Below are positions 1 through 5,340 of a stretch of 6,330 nucleotides of DNA, piece after piece. The stretch is taken from NCBI GenBank assembly GCA_009782165.1, contig WQUH01000083.1, positions 1-6,330 on the forward strand, in the 5' to 3' direction. A program made the position numbers and the translations under genes. Below the pieces are notes generated by a model. It was not told the origin of the DNA. It was given only the letters and a program-made list of their open reading frames with translations, and made no database searches. Position 1 is the first letter of the stretch, and every line of letters begins with the position of its first letter. This DNA comes from Pseudomonadota bacterium (GTDB lineage: Bacteria; Desulfobacterota; Desulfobulbia; Desulfobulbales; Desulfobulbaceae).

Positions 1-250
1 CTCGCAATGACGGTGTTTGGTGCGGCAGTCCCCATCGGGAGCGGCTGAGCCGCGCAGCCAAGGCGGCGGAACAGCGGCGCGTACTGTCCGAGTGCGCAGC
101 ACGAGTTTACGCGCCGCCCGACGCACGGCCAGCGGCGAAGGGACGGCGCAGCCGCCGCTCACGCGGGTGCCCGCCTCGACGGTGACTTTCTTTTGGGCAA
201 GCAAAAGAACGATCACACGCCCGGCAGGGCGGAAAAAGCAGCGTGCATCG
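1..250. repeat. Noncoding GC-rich stretch, likely part of a dispersed intergenic repeat
   Basis: This stretch is full of short palindromes: arms at 131-137 and 153-159 (agcggcg/cgccgct), gcgggtgcccgc at 163-174, a long inverted repeat at 182-216, and a hairpin at 218-231. It opens with ctcgcaatgacgg, which read on the other strand is the start of the very common bacterial interspersed motif beginning gtcattgcgag. The block around 89-118 (gtccgagtgcgcagcacgag) also resembles intergenic repeats I recall from deltaproteobacterial genomes. Open frames here have no ribosome binding site and an Arg/Ser/Ala-rich composition typical of translated GC-rich noncoding DNA. The palindromes are seen directly. 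Membership of a dispersed repeat family is from recollection and needs a genome-wide search. Confidence 0.4.
182..216. repeat. Imperfect inverted repeat (hairpin)
   Basis: The left arm gtgactttcttttg (182-195) pairs with the right arm caaaagaacgatcac (202-216) around the 6-nt loop ggcaag. The inner eight base pairs (ttcttttg/caaaagaa) and the outer four (gtga/tcac) are perfect, and the mismatch with a one-base bulge lies between them. The T- and A-rich arms stand out in a GC-rich background. The element lies about 140 bp downstream of the ATPase gene's stop codon, so it could end that transcript, but no clean U-tract follows a GC-rich stem. A dispersed repeat element is the likelier reading. 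Confidence 0.5.
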
Positions 251-357
251 ATGGATTCTGCGACTCCGCCTGACGACTCCGCGCAGAAAGACTTTTGTAT
301 ATGACTTTTCCTCTCGTATTGAGTGCCAAATAATATGCAATTGAATCGGGAACGGAA
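251..357. other. Short A+T-richer spacer downstream of the ATPase gene
   Basis: This is the 3' flank of the minus-strand ATPase gene. It contains a 9-bp direct repeat (cgactccgc at 261-269 and 274-282) and an A+T-rich section at about 297-335. No convincing intrinsic terminator follows the ATPase stop codon, and no RNA gene or credible ORF is visible. If the ATPase transcript ends here, the signal is either Rho-dependent or lies in the hairpins of the neighbouring repeat block. Confidence 0.4.
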
Positions 358-1053
358 TTACACTTCCTTGACCATCATCGTGGTGGGGTCAAGGTGCAGG
401 GCCTTGCCGTCCGTGACCTGCTCGCCGAAGTTGCGGATGATGTCGAGCTGGATGGTGGCGTCCTGTTCGGGCTTGAGCAGGATGATCATGTCGAACAGGT
501 CGTCGAATTCGTGACAGGGCGCGGGCACGCCGGCGGGCGAGACCCGGTTGTCGCTGTGGTGGCAGATGGCCGAGAACCAGGCCTGCATCCCCATGGTTTC
601 CATGAGGTTCCTGAAGTCTTCCAGGGCGTCGCGGTCCGCCTGCTCGAAATCGAACCCGTCGATGATCAGGCAGTTGGGCCGGAAAATATCCTGGAGCACC
701 AGATCGTTCAGGCGCTCTTCCAGACGGGAGCGGGTGAAAGCGGCCACTTTGAAGGTCATGATCATCCGGTGATGGGCGACCATGTCGATCAGTTCATGCG
801 GCCGGGTGACGCTGTGTTCCTGGAGAATGGTCGAGAGGATGTCGTCGTACCATTTCTTGGTTTTGTCGATCGATTCGCCGATGCTGACATGGATGACCCG
901 TTTGCCCCGGAGGATGGCATCCAGGGCGATCTGCACCAGGAGCGCGGTCTTGCCGAGTCCGGCCCGGGCCATGACCAGGCCCAGTTGATTGCTCTCCCGG
1001 CCCATGTTGAGCACCCGCAGCGGATTTTGCTGTACCAGCGGTTCATATCCCAT
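358..1053 (-). CDS. RecA/DnaB-like P-loop ATPase of unknown function
   Basis: This 231-residue protein looks like a stand-alone RecA-fold ATPase core. Walker A is A29-R-A-G-L-G-K35-T36. It is followed by the helix LLVQIALDAI, then a beta strand ending VIHVSIGES, where Glu60 sits where RecA/DnaB proteins carry the catalytic glutamate. Walker B is CLIIDGFDFE at 128-137, with Asp132. This order and spacing resemble the C-terminal ATPase domain of DnaB helicase and, more distantly, KaiC/RadA. There is no N-terminal DnaB domain, zinc finger, signal peptide or membrane segment, so it should be cytoplasmic. The start is well supported by GAGGTGA at 1057-1063 (GAGG ends 6 nt before ATG). It begins 59 bp after the fusA stop with no terminator between them, so co-transcription is likely. 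I do not recognise the family by name. Helicase, recombination or regulatory ATPase roles are all possible. Confidence 0.85.
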   Translation of the reverse strand: MGYEPLVQQNPLRVLNMGRESNQLGLVMARAGLGKTALLVQIALDAILRGKRVIHVSIGESIDKTKKWYDDILSTILQEHSVTRPHELIDMVAHHRMIMTFKVAAFTRSRLEERLNDLVLQDIFRPNCLIIDGFDFEQADRDALEDFRNLMETMGMQAWFSAICHHSDNRVSPAGVPAPCHEFDDLFDMIILLKPEQDATIQLDIIRNFGEQVTDGKALHLDPTTMMVKEV

Positions 1054-1112
1054 AACTCACCTCGTTTACATGCATGCTGTTGTGTGGTTGGCGGCAATCG
1101 GCCGGCCGCGGC

Positions 1113-3197
1113 TTACGCGTCCTTTTTCTGCGCCGCAAAGGCCTTGATCAGTTCATCGGCCACACCCTTGGGCACCTGCTTGTAGGTGGCGAATTCCATG
1201 GTGAATTCCGCCTTGCCCTGGGTCAGGGAGCGCAAAGTGGTGGAGTAGCCGAACATCTCGGCCAGCGGCATCTCCGCCTCGACCACGGTGTAGTTGCCCT
1301 CCTCGAAGGTGCCGATGATCACGCCGCGGCGCTGGTTCAGGCTGCCCATGACCGATCCCTGGAACTCGGACGGGCCTTCCACCGCGACCTTCATGATCGG
1401 CTCCATGATCATCGGCGCGGCCTTGGCGTAGGCCTGCTTGAAGGCCCCGATGGCGGCCACCTGGAAGGCGATGTCCGAAGAGTCGACCGCATGGAAGGAG
1501 CCGTCGTTGATCGCCGCCCGGACGCCGGTGATCGGCGCTCCGGTCAATGTACCCTTTTCCAGCGATTTCTTGAAGCCCTTGTCGCAGGAGGGGATGTATT
1601 CGCGGGGGATCACGCCGCCGACAATCTGGTCGACAAATTCGTATTCGCCCTCTGCCAGCGGCTCGATGAAACCGGCCACCCGGCCGTATTGGCCGGAGCC
1701 GCCGGTCTGTTTTTTGTGGGTGTAGTCGAATTCGGCGCGCTGGGTGATGGTCTCGCGGTATGCGACCTGCGGCGCGCCCACCTCGACCTCGGCCTTGTAC
1801 TCGCGCTTCATTCGCTCGATGTAGACCTCGAGATGCAGCTCGCCCATGCCGGAGATGATGGTTTCGTTGGTCTCGTGATCGACGTAGGTCTTGAAGGTGG
1901 GGTCTTCCTTGGTGAAGCGGTTCAGGGCCTTGGACATGTTGATCTGGGCCTTGTTGTCCACCGGATGGATCGCCAGGGAAATGACCGGCGCCGGCACGTG
2001 CATGGAACTCATCGACCAGTTGAGGCCAGGGCTGCAGAAGGTGTCGCCGGAGGTGCAGTCGATGCCGAACAGGGCCACGATGTCGCCTGCGCCTGCGCCC
2101 TCGATCTCTTCCATTTCGTTGGCGTGCATGCGCACCAGGCGGCCTACCTTGGCTTTCTTGCCGGTGCGGCTGTTGATGATGGTATCGCCTTTCTGGATCA
2201 TGCCCTGGTAGGTGCGGATGTAGGTCAACTGGCCGTAGCGGCCGTCCTCCAGCTTGAAGGCCAGGGCGACCAGCGGGTCGGCGGGGTTGTTGCTGACCAC
2301 CACCTCGCTTTCGTCCTGGTCGAGGTCCAGGGCCGTGTTCTCGATGTCGGTCGGGCACGGCAGATAGGCGTTGATCGCATCGAGCAGCAACTGCACGCCC
2401 TTGTTCTTGTAGGCGGAACCGATCAGAACCGGGGTCAGCTCCAGGCCCAGGGTTCCTTTCCGGATGGCGTCGTGGATCATGGCTTCCGGGATCTCGCCCT
2501 CTTCCAGCATGGCCTCCATCAACTCGTCGGAAAACATCGAAACCGCATCCAGCATCTCCTCCCGCTTGATTTTGGCCTCGTCCAGCAAGTCCGGCGGGAT
2601 CTCGGCCTGCCGGATCTGCGTGCCCTGCTCGCCGTCGAAGTAGATCGCCTTCATGCTGACCAGATCGACCATGCCCTGAAGGTCGCTCTCCAGGCCGATG
2701 GGGAACTGGAGCATCACCGCGTTGAGGTCGAGCTTGTCGCGCAACTGCTGGGTGACCCGATACGGGTTGGCCCCGGTCCGGTCGCACTTGTTGATGAAGG
2801 CAATGCGGGGCACCTTGTAGCGGGTCATCTGCCGGTTGACCGTGATCGACTGCGACTGGACCCCGCCCACCGAGCAGAGGATCAGCACCGCGCCGTCCAG
2901 GACGCGCAGGGCGCGTTCGACCTCGATGGTGAAATCGACGTGGCCGGGCGTGTCGATCACGTTGATATCGCAATCCTTCCAGGTGCAGTAGGTGGCGGCC
3001 GACTGGATGGTGATGCCGCGTTCCTTTTCCAGATCCATGGAATCCATGGTCGCGCCCACGCCGTCTTTGCCGCGGACCTCATGGATGGCGTGGATGCGTT
3101 GGGTGTAGAACAGAATGCGCTCCGTCAGCGTGGTCTTGCCCGAATCGATATGGGCGCTGATGCCGATATTCCGCACTTTGGTCAAATCTTTTTTCAT
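1113..3197 (-). CDS. fusA: Elongation factor G, spdEFG1/mtEFG1-like subfamily
   Basis: This 694-residue translational GTPase drives tRNA-mRNA translocation on the ribosome and is complete for the family. Its GTPase motifs are G1 AHIDSGKT (15-22), G2 RGITI (60-64), G3 DTPGH (82-86, with catalytic His86), G4 NKCD (136-139) and G5 GSAYKNKG (260-267). Domain II follows at about 305-395, domain III carries GMGELHLEV (450-458), and domain IV contains TGGSGQYG (498-505). Several features point to the mitochondrial-EFG1-like bacterial group rather than canonical [11 protein letters not shown] where ordinary EF-G has AHIDAGKT, the region [16 protein letters not shown] (39-54), and the strand [13 protein letters not shown] (105-117). 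The start has a good Shine-Dalgarno, GAGGAA at 3204-3209, 6 nt upstream. No rpsL, rpsG or tuf gene is nearby. Assignment as EF-G is secure. The subfamily call is motif-based. Confidence 0.97.
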   Translation of the reverse strand: MKKDLTKVRNIGISAHIDSGKTTLTERILFYTQRIHAIHEVRGKDGVGATMDSMDLEKERGITIQSAATYCTWKDCDINVIDTPGHVDFTIEVERALRVLDGAVLILCSVGGVQSQSITVNRQMTRYKVPRIAFINKCDRTGANPYRVTQQLRDKLDLNAVMLQFPIGLESDLQGMVDLVSMKAIYFDGEQGTQIRQAEIPPDLLDEAKIKREEMLDAVSMFSDELMEAMLEEGEIPEAMIHDAIRKGTLGLELTPVLIGSAYKNKGVQLLLDAINAYLPCPTDIENTALDLDQDESEVVVSNNPADPLVALAFKLEDGRYGQLTYIRTYQGMIQKGDTIINSRTGKKAKVGRLVRMHANEMEEIEGAGAGDIVALFGIDCTSGDTFCSPGLNWSMSSMHVPAPVISLAIHPVDNKAQINMSKALNRFTKEDPTFKTYVDHETNETIISGMGELHLEVYIERMKREYKAEVEVGAPQVAYRETITQRAEFDYTHKKQTGGSGQYGRVAGFIEPLAEGEYEFVDQIVGGVIPREYIPSCDKGFKKSLEKGTLTGAPITGVRAAINDGSFHAVDSSDIAFQVAAIGAFKQAYAKAAPMIMEPIMKVAVEGPSEFQGSVMGSLNQRRGVIIGTFEEGNYTVVEAEMPLAEMFGYSTTLRSLTQGKAEFTMEFATYKQVPKGVADELIKAFAAQKKDA

Positions 3198-3230
3198 GGC
3201 GCGTTCCTCGATGCCGCTTGCTGGTCGCGT

Positions 3231-3247
3231 GCCCCGCGCCGCGGGGC
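3231..3247 (-). other. GC hairpin in the fusA 5' leader
   Basis: The sequence gccccgc/gcggggc forms a perfect 7-bp all-GC stem with a 3-nt loop, and partial outer pairing (gtcg/cgac) can extend it. It lies 34-50 nt upstream of the fusA start and about 20 nt upstream of its Shine-Dalgarno. No U-tract follows, so it is not an intrinsic terminator. It could influence translation initiation or transcript stability, but nothing in the sequence proves a role. Confidence 0.4.
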
Positions 3248-3267
3248 GACGGGAACATGCGTGTGTA

Positions 3268-3300
3268 AATAAAAAAAGGAGTTACAGGCTCTGCAACTCC
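3268..3300 (-). terminator. Rho-independent terminator upstream of fusA
   Basis: On the minus strand a 10-bp stem (ggagttgcag/ctgtaactcc, one G-U pair, loop agc) is followed at once by TTTTTTTATTT. This is a textbook intrinsic terminator, oriented in the direction of all genes in the window. It lies 70 nt before the fusA start codon and about 125 nt after the -10 box at 3425-3430. It could end the crcB/DUF190-CBS transcript, end a separate small RNA, or act as an attenuator in the fusA leader. Confidence 0.85.
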
Positions 3301-3418
3301 ATGCGCTCTGCTGTGGTGCTGACAGCGGGTGGAATGGGACGAGGTTGTTTTGCTTGGAAAAACGCTCGCCTCTCCCTGTCTCTGGTCAGAGATCCGTATG
3401 TGCGCCAGCCTTGTAAAA
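3268..3418 (-). ncRNA. Candidate small RNA or attenuated fusA leader
   Basis: Transcription from the promoter at 3425-3454 should start near 3418 and, if it stops at the terminator, give an RNA of about 150 nt. No substantial ORF lies in it. The only ATG-initiated frame near the end (M-E-L-Q-S-L, 6 codons, formed by the terminator hairpin itself) has no ribosome binding site. Possible internal hairpins include tctct/agaga with loop gacc (3379-3392) and gctgt/acagc (3310-3326). I compared it by eye with the conserved parts of 6S RNA, SRP 4.5S RNA, tmRNA and the glycine, cyclic-di-GMP, TPP and cobalamin riboswitches, and none matched. The existence of a transcript is inferred from promoter plus terminator. 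Confidence 0.45.
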
Positions 3419-3424
3419 GCTAGT

Positions 3425-3465
3425 ATTATAACATTATGACCTGGGCAGGATCAAGCGCTTTTTTT
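3425..3465 (-). promoter_or_regulatory. Sigma70-type promoter with A-tract UP-like element
   Basis: The minus strand has an exact TATAAT -10 box (3425-3430). An 18-bp spacer separates it from TTGATC (3449-3454), a four-of-six match to the -35 consensus. A run of seven A residues (3459-3465) lies 4 bp upstream of the -35 box, as in UP elements. An A+T-rich discriminator region follows. In this GC-rich background it is the best promoter seen in the window. It should drive the short RNA and, by readthrough of the following terminator, fusA and the ATPase gene. Confidence 0.7.
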
Positions 3466-3520
3466 CGAGGGGGGAACGCATCGGGGACAGAGCCGGCAAG
3501 GAGACGGGAGCACGGCAAGG

Positions 3521-4798
3521 TCACGGTCGGTTGCCGATCTGGCTGAAACCGGTTCGGAGCAAGGAGTCCCGGCTGATCATTCCCTGGAAACGGCCGCTGT
3601 CGTCCACCACTGGCAGGCGTTTCAGCCTCTGTTCGATCATCAGCCGGATCGCCTCCTCGATTGCCATGCTCTCCCGCACGGTGGGCACATCGGTCCGCAT
3701 GATCTCGCCGGCCTTGGCGGCGGCCAGCCGGCGCGGCAGATCGGCGCCGAACGGCCGGGTGAGGCGCGAAAACAAAAACCGCCATCCCTCCGGGTCCGGC
3801 TGGAGGTAGCGGAGCAGATCGCTGTCGGCGATGACGCCGAGCAGTTTGCCGTCGGCATCGACCACCGCCACCTGTTGCAGATCGTTGCGGTTGATGACCG
3901 GGATCACCTGGTCGATGGGGGTGTCGGCGAGCACGGTCAAGGTGTCGCGCCGGAGAATATCGGCCACGGTCCGCAGATTGCGCACAGCGATATCCTGGCC
4001 CCGGAAAGCGGCCCAATCGGGGGCTTCACGCATCACGGTCCTGAAAACATCCAGCCGGGACAGCATGCCGGCCAGCCGGCCGCTTTGGTCCACCACCGGC
4101 AGCCGCTTCAGTTGCCGGGCAAGCATCAGTTCGACGGCCTCGGTCAGCGGGCGGTCCGCGACGATGGTCACTGCCGGGGCGGTCATGATCTCCCTGACGC
4201 AGCGCTGTTCCAGGGCGGTCATGGCGGCATCGATGTCCGCCTGCGCGGCCGCCGCGAGCAGTCCCAGGCGCAGGGGCAGGTGGCCCCGGCTGATCAGGTC
4301 GCCCTGGGTCACCACTCCCACGGGACGGCCCCCCTCATCCACCACCGGCAGGCCGGTGAAGACGGAGGAGAGCAGCAGGCGGGCGGCTTCGCTCACCGGG
4401 CTTGCGGCGGTGACGCTTGCCGGGGACGCGGTCATCACGTCCCGCACGGCGAGCTGCCGGGGGAAAAAGGCGGTCGTGGTTTTGTGGCTGATCACCGTGA
4501 GTTCATGGATGCCGATAATGCCGGCGCCGACCAGGGGTTCCAAATCGTTCAACACCTGGCTGACCGCCGCGGTCGGCAGGACGATGGCGATGCGGATCGG
4601 CAGGTTGAACGAGAGCAGCTCCAGCCTGTTGGCGGCGATCTCCCCGTTTTCATAACAACCGGCGATCCCGCGGGTGACCATGCAGCGGGCGGCGATCTTC
4701 AAACCGCGGATGTACTGGATCACCGCATCGGCGACCGGCTTCCCCTGGCTGCGGGCCTCCTCGCTGGTGAAAATTTCGATTACTTGGTAATTGAGCAT
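3521..4798 (-). CDS. DUF190 domain protein with four CBS domains
   Basis: This 425-residue cytoplasmic protein has an N-terminal DUF190 (COG1993-like) domain at about 1-108. Four CBS motifs follow at about 117-170 (VRDVMTASP...LPVVDEGGRPVGVVT), 201-253 (VREIMTAP...LPVVDQSGRLAGML), 278-331 (VADILRRDT...VAVVDADGKLLGVI) and 363-415 (AGEIMRTD...LPVVDDSGRFQGMI). CBS pairs usually bind AMP, ATP or similar ligands, so this should be a two-module nucleotide sensor. DUF190 genes are often found beside crcB, as here, but their biochemical role is unsettled. The frame stays open upstream into crcB (to 5176), but the start at 4798 is preferred: it has a Shine-Dalgarno at 4805-4810 and removes a 378-bp overlap. 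The 11-bp gap to crcB implies an operon and possibly translational coupling. A regulatory role in fluoride export is inference. Confidence 0.9.
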   Translation of the reverse strand: MLNYQVIEIFTSEEARSQGKPVADAVIQYIRGLKIAARCMVTRGIAGCYENGEIAANRLELLSFNLPIRIAIVLPTAAVSQVLNDLEPLVGAGIIGIHELTVISHKTTTAFFPRQLAVRDVMTASPASVTAASPVSEAARLLLSSVFTGLPVVDEGGRPVGVVTQGDLISRGHLPLRLGLLAAAAQADIDAAMTALEQRCVREIMTAPAVTIVADRPLTEAVELMLARQLKRLPVVDQSGRLAGMLSRLDVFRTVMREAPDWAAFRGQDIAVRNLRTVADILRRDTLTVLADTPIDQVIPVINRNDLQQVAVVDADGKLLGVIADSDLLRYLQPDPEGWRFLFSRLTRPFGADLPRRLAAAKAGEIMRTDVPTVRESMAIEEAIRLMIEQRLKRLPVVDDSGRFQGMISRDSLLRTGFSQIGNRP

Positions 4799-4804
4799 CG
4801 CGGG

Positions 4805-4810
4805 CCTCTT
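4805..4810 (-). promoter_or_regulatory. Ribosome binding site deciding the DUF190-CBS start
   Basis: AAGAGG on the minus strand lies 6 nt before the ATG at 4798 and overlaps the crcB stop codon (TGA, 4810-4812) by one base. It supports this start over upstream codons in the same open frame and suggests that ribosomes finishing crcB can reinitiate here. Confidence 0.7.
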
Positions 4811-5187
4811 CAACGCAATCCGCCCAGGCGGATTCCCAGATAGGTGAGCGCCAGGCAGCCCAGGTTGTTGACCAGGATATTGGTCACCGCCTGCTGGACC
4901 AGGCCGGTCCTGCCGGCAACGATGGTTTCCAGGGAAAAGGAGGAAAAGGTGGTCAGGGCGCCGAGGTAGCCGGTGATCAGGAACAGGCGCACATCGGGGG
5001 TGAGCAGGCGGGAACGGTCCGCCAGGGCGAAGAGCAGCCCGATGACAAAGCAGCCGGCCAGGTTGACCACCAGGGTGCCGTAGGGAAACGATGTCCCCCA
5101 CAGCCGGGCGGTGAGCAAACCGACGCCGTACCGGCTTGCCGCCCCCAGGCTGCCGCCTGCCATCACAATCAGCCATTTATCGATCAT
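4810..5187 (-). CDS. crcB: Fluoride channel CrcB/FluC
   Basis: This 125-residue inner-membrane protein belongs to the CrcB/Fluc family, whose members assemble as antiparallel dimers and let fluoride leave the cytoplasm passively. About four hydrophobic segments are visible (near 4-24, 36-56, 66-88 and 97-118). Family hallmarks are GGSLGAASRY (11-20), YGTLVVNLAGCF (36-47, with the conserved pore Asn42) and GYLGALTTFSSFSLE (73-87). The last carries the two pore phenylalanines (Phe81 and Phe84) and the conserved Thr/Ser residues near the central sodium site. Length is typical and nothing essential is missing. The ATG at 5187 has AAGGAA at 5198-5203, 10 nt upstream. The DUF190-CBS gene follows after 11 bp and is probably co-transcribed. 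I see no fluoride riboswitch upstream. Confidence 0.95.
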   Translation of the reverse strand: MIDKWLIVMAGGSLGAASRYGVGLLTARLWGTSFPYGTLVVNLAGCFVIGLLFALADRSRLLTPDVRLFLITGYLGALTTFSSFSLETIVAGRTGLVQQAVTNILVNNLGCLALTYLGIRLGGLR

Positions 5188-5238
5188 CGAACGAACGTTC
5201 CTTGCACGGGAAAGAGAGGGCCACTGGGGCCAGACGCA

Positions 5239-5278
5239 ACGAACAAAGGGTTGCGGCTGATGTGCCGCAACCCTTTGT
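5239..5278 (-). terminator. Strong hairpin, probable terminator of the transporter gene
   Basis: A perfect 15-bp stem (acaaagggttgcggc/gccgcaaccctttgt; arms 5243-5257 and 5264-5278) encloses a 6-nt loop. On the minus strand the distal arm ends in ctttgt and runs on as tcgtt, a modest U-rich tail; the tail rather than the stem is the weak point. It begins 62 bp after the transporter stop codon and ends about 50 bp before crcB. The stem is symmetric enough to work in either direction, but only minus-strand genes flank it. Confidence 0.65.
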
Positions 5279-5290
5279 CGGTGTTGAAGA

Positions 5291-5319
5291 CTGGTTGTTC
5301 CGTCAGGCGGAACAACCAG
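5291..5319 (-). other. Second stem-loop downstream of the transporter gene
   Basis: A perfect 12-bp stem (ctggttgttccg/cggaacaaccag; arms 5291-5302 and 5308-5319) has a 5-nt loop. It lies 21 bp after the transporter stop codon. No U-tract follows it on the minus strand, so on its own it is a poor intrinsic terminator. It may protect the transporter mRNA 3' end from exonucleases or work in tandem with the 15-bp hairpin that follows. Confidence 0.6.
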
Positions 5320-5340
5320 GTTGCTTTCTGGTCCGGATGA

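Noticed and set aside
17..304. 95-codon plus-strand frame in the repeat-like block
   Set aside because: It starts at a TTG with no ribosome binding site, spans several palindromes and has the Arg/Ser/Thr-rich composition of translated noncoding repeats.
394..1185. 263-codon plus-strand frame antisense to the ATPase gene
   Set aside because: The minus-strand frame has Walker motifs and a strong Shine-Dalgarno; this one has neither motifs nor sensible composition.
1153..2973. 606-codon minus-strand frame overlapping fusA
   Set aside because: It is a frame-shifted shadow of fusA, with an Arg/Gly/Pro-rich translation and no motif.
1074..3272. Very long plus-strand open frame (732 codons) antisense to fusA
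   Set aside because: It mirrors the codon pattern of the conserved fusA gene in GC-rich DNA; its translation is His/Gly/Asp/Leu-rich with no recognisable domain.
3449..3465. Plus-strand terminator (agcgct followed by T7)
   Set aside because: The palindrome has no loop and too short a stem, and no plus-strand gene precedes it; the same bases fit better as the A-tract and -35 of the minus-strand promoter.
4799..5176. N-terminal extension of the DUF190-CBS protein by 126 residues
   Set aside because: The extension overlaps crcB in another frame, is Arg/Pro/Gly-rich, and the DUF190 domain begins exactly at the Met at 4798, which has its own Shine-Dalgarno.
5243..5278. Possible fluoride riboswitch, because ggctgatg occurs at 5255-5262
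   Set aside because: The match is on the plus strand, opposite to crcB, and is simply the loop of a perfect hairpin; the other conserved riboswitch segments are absent.
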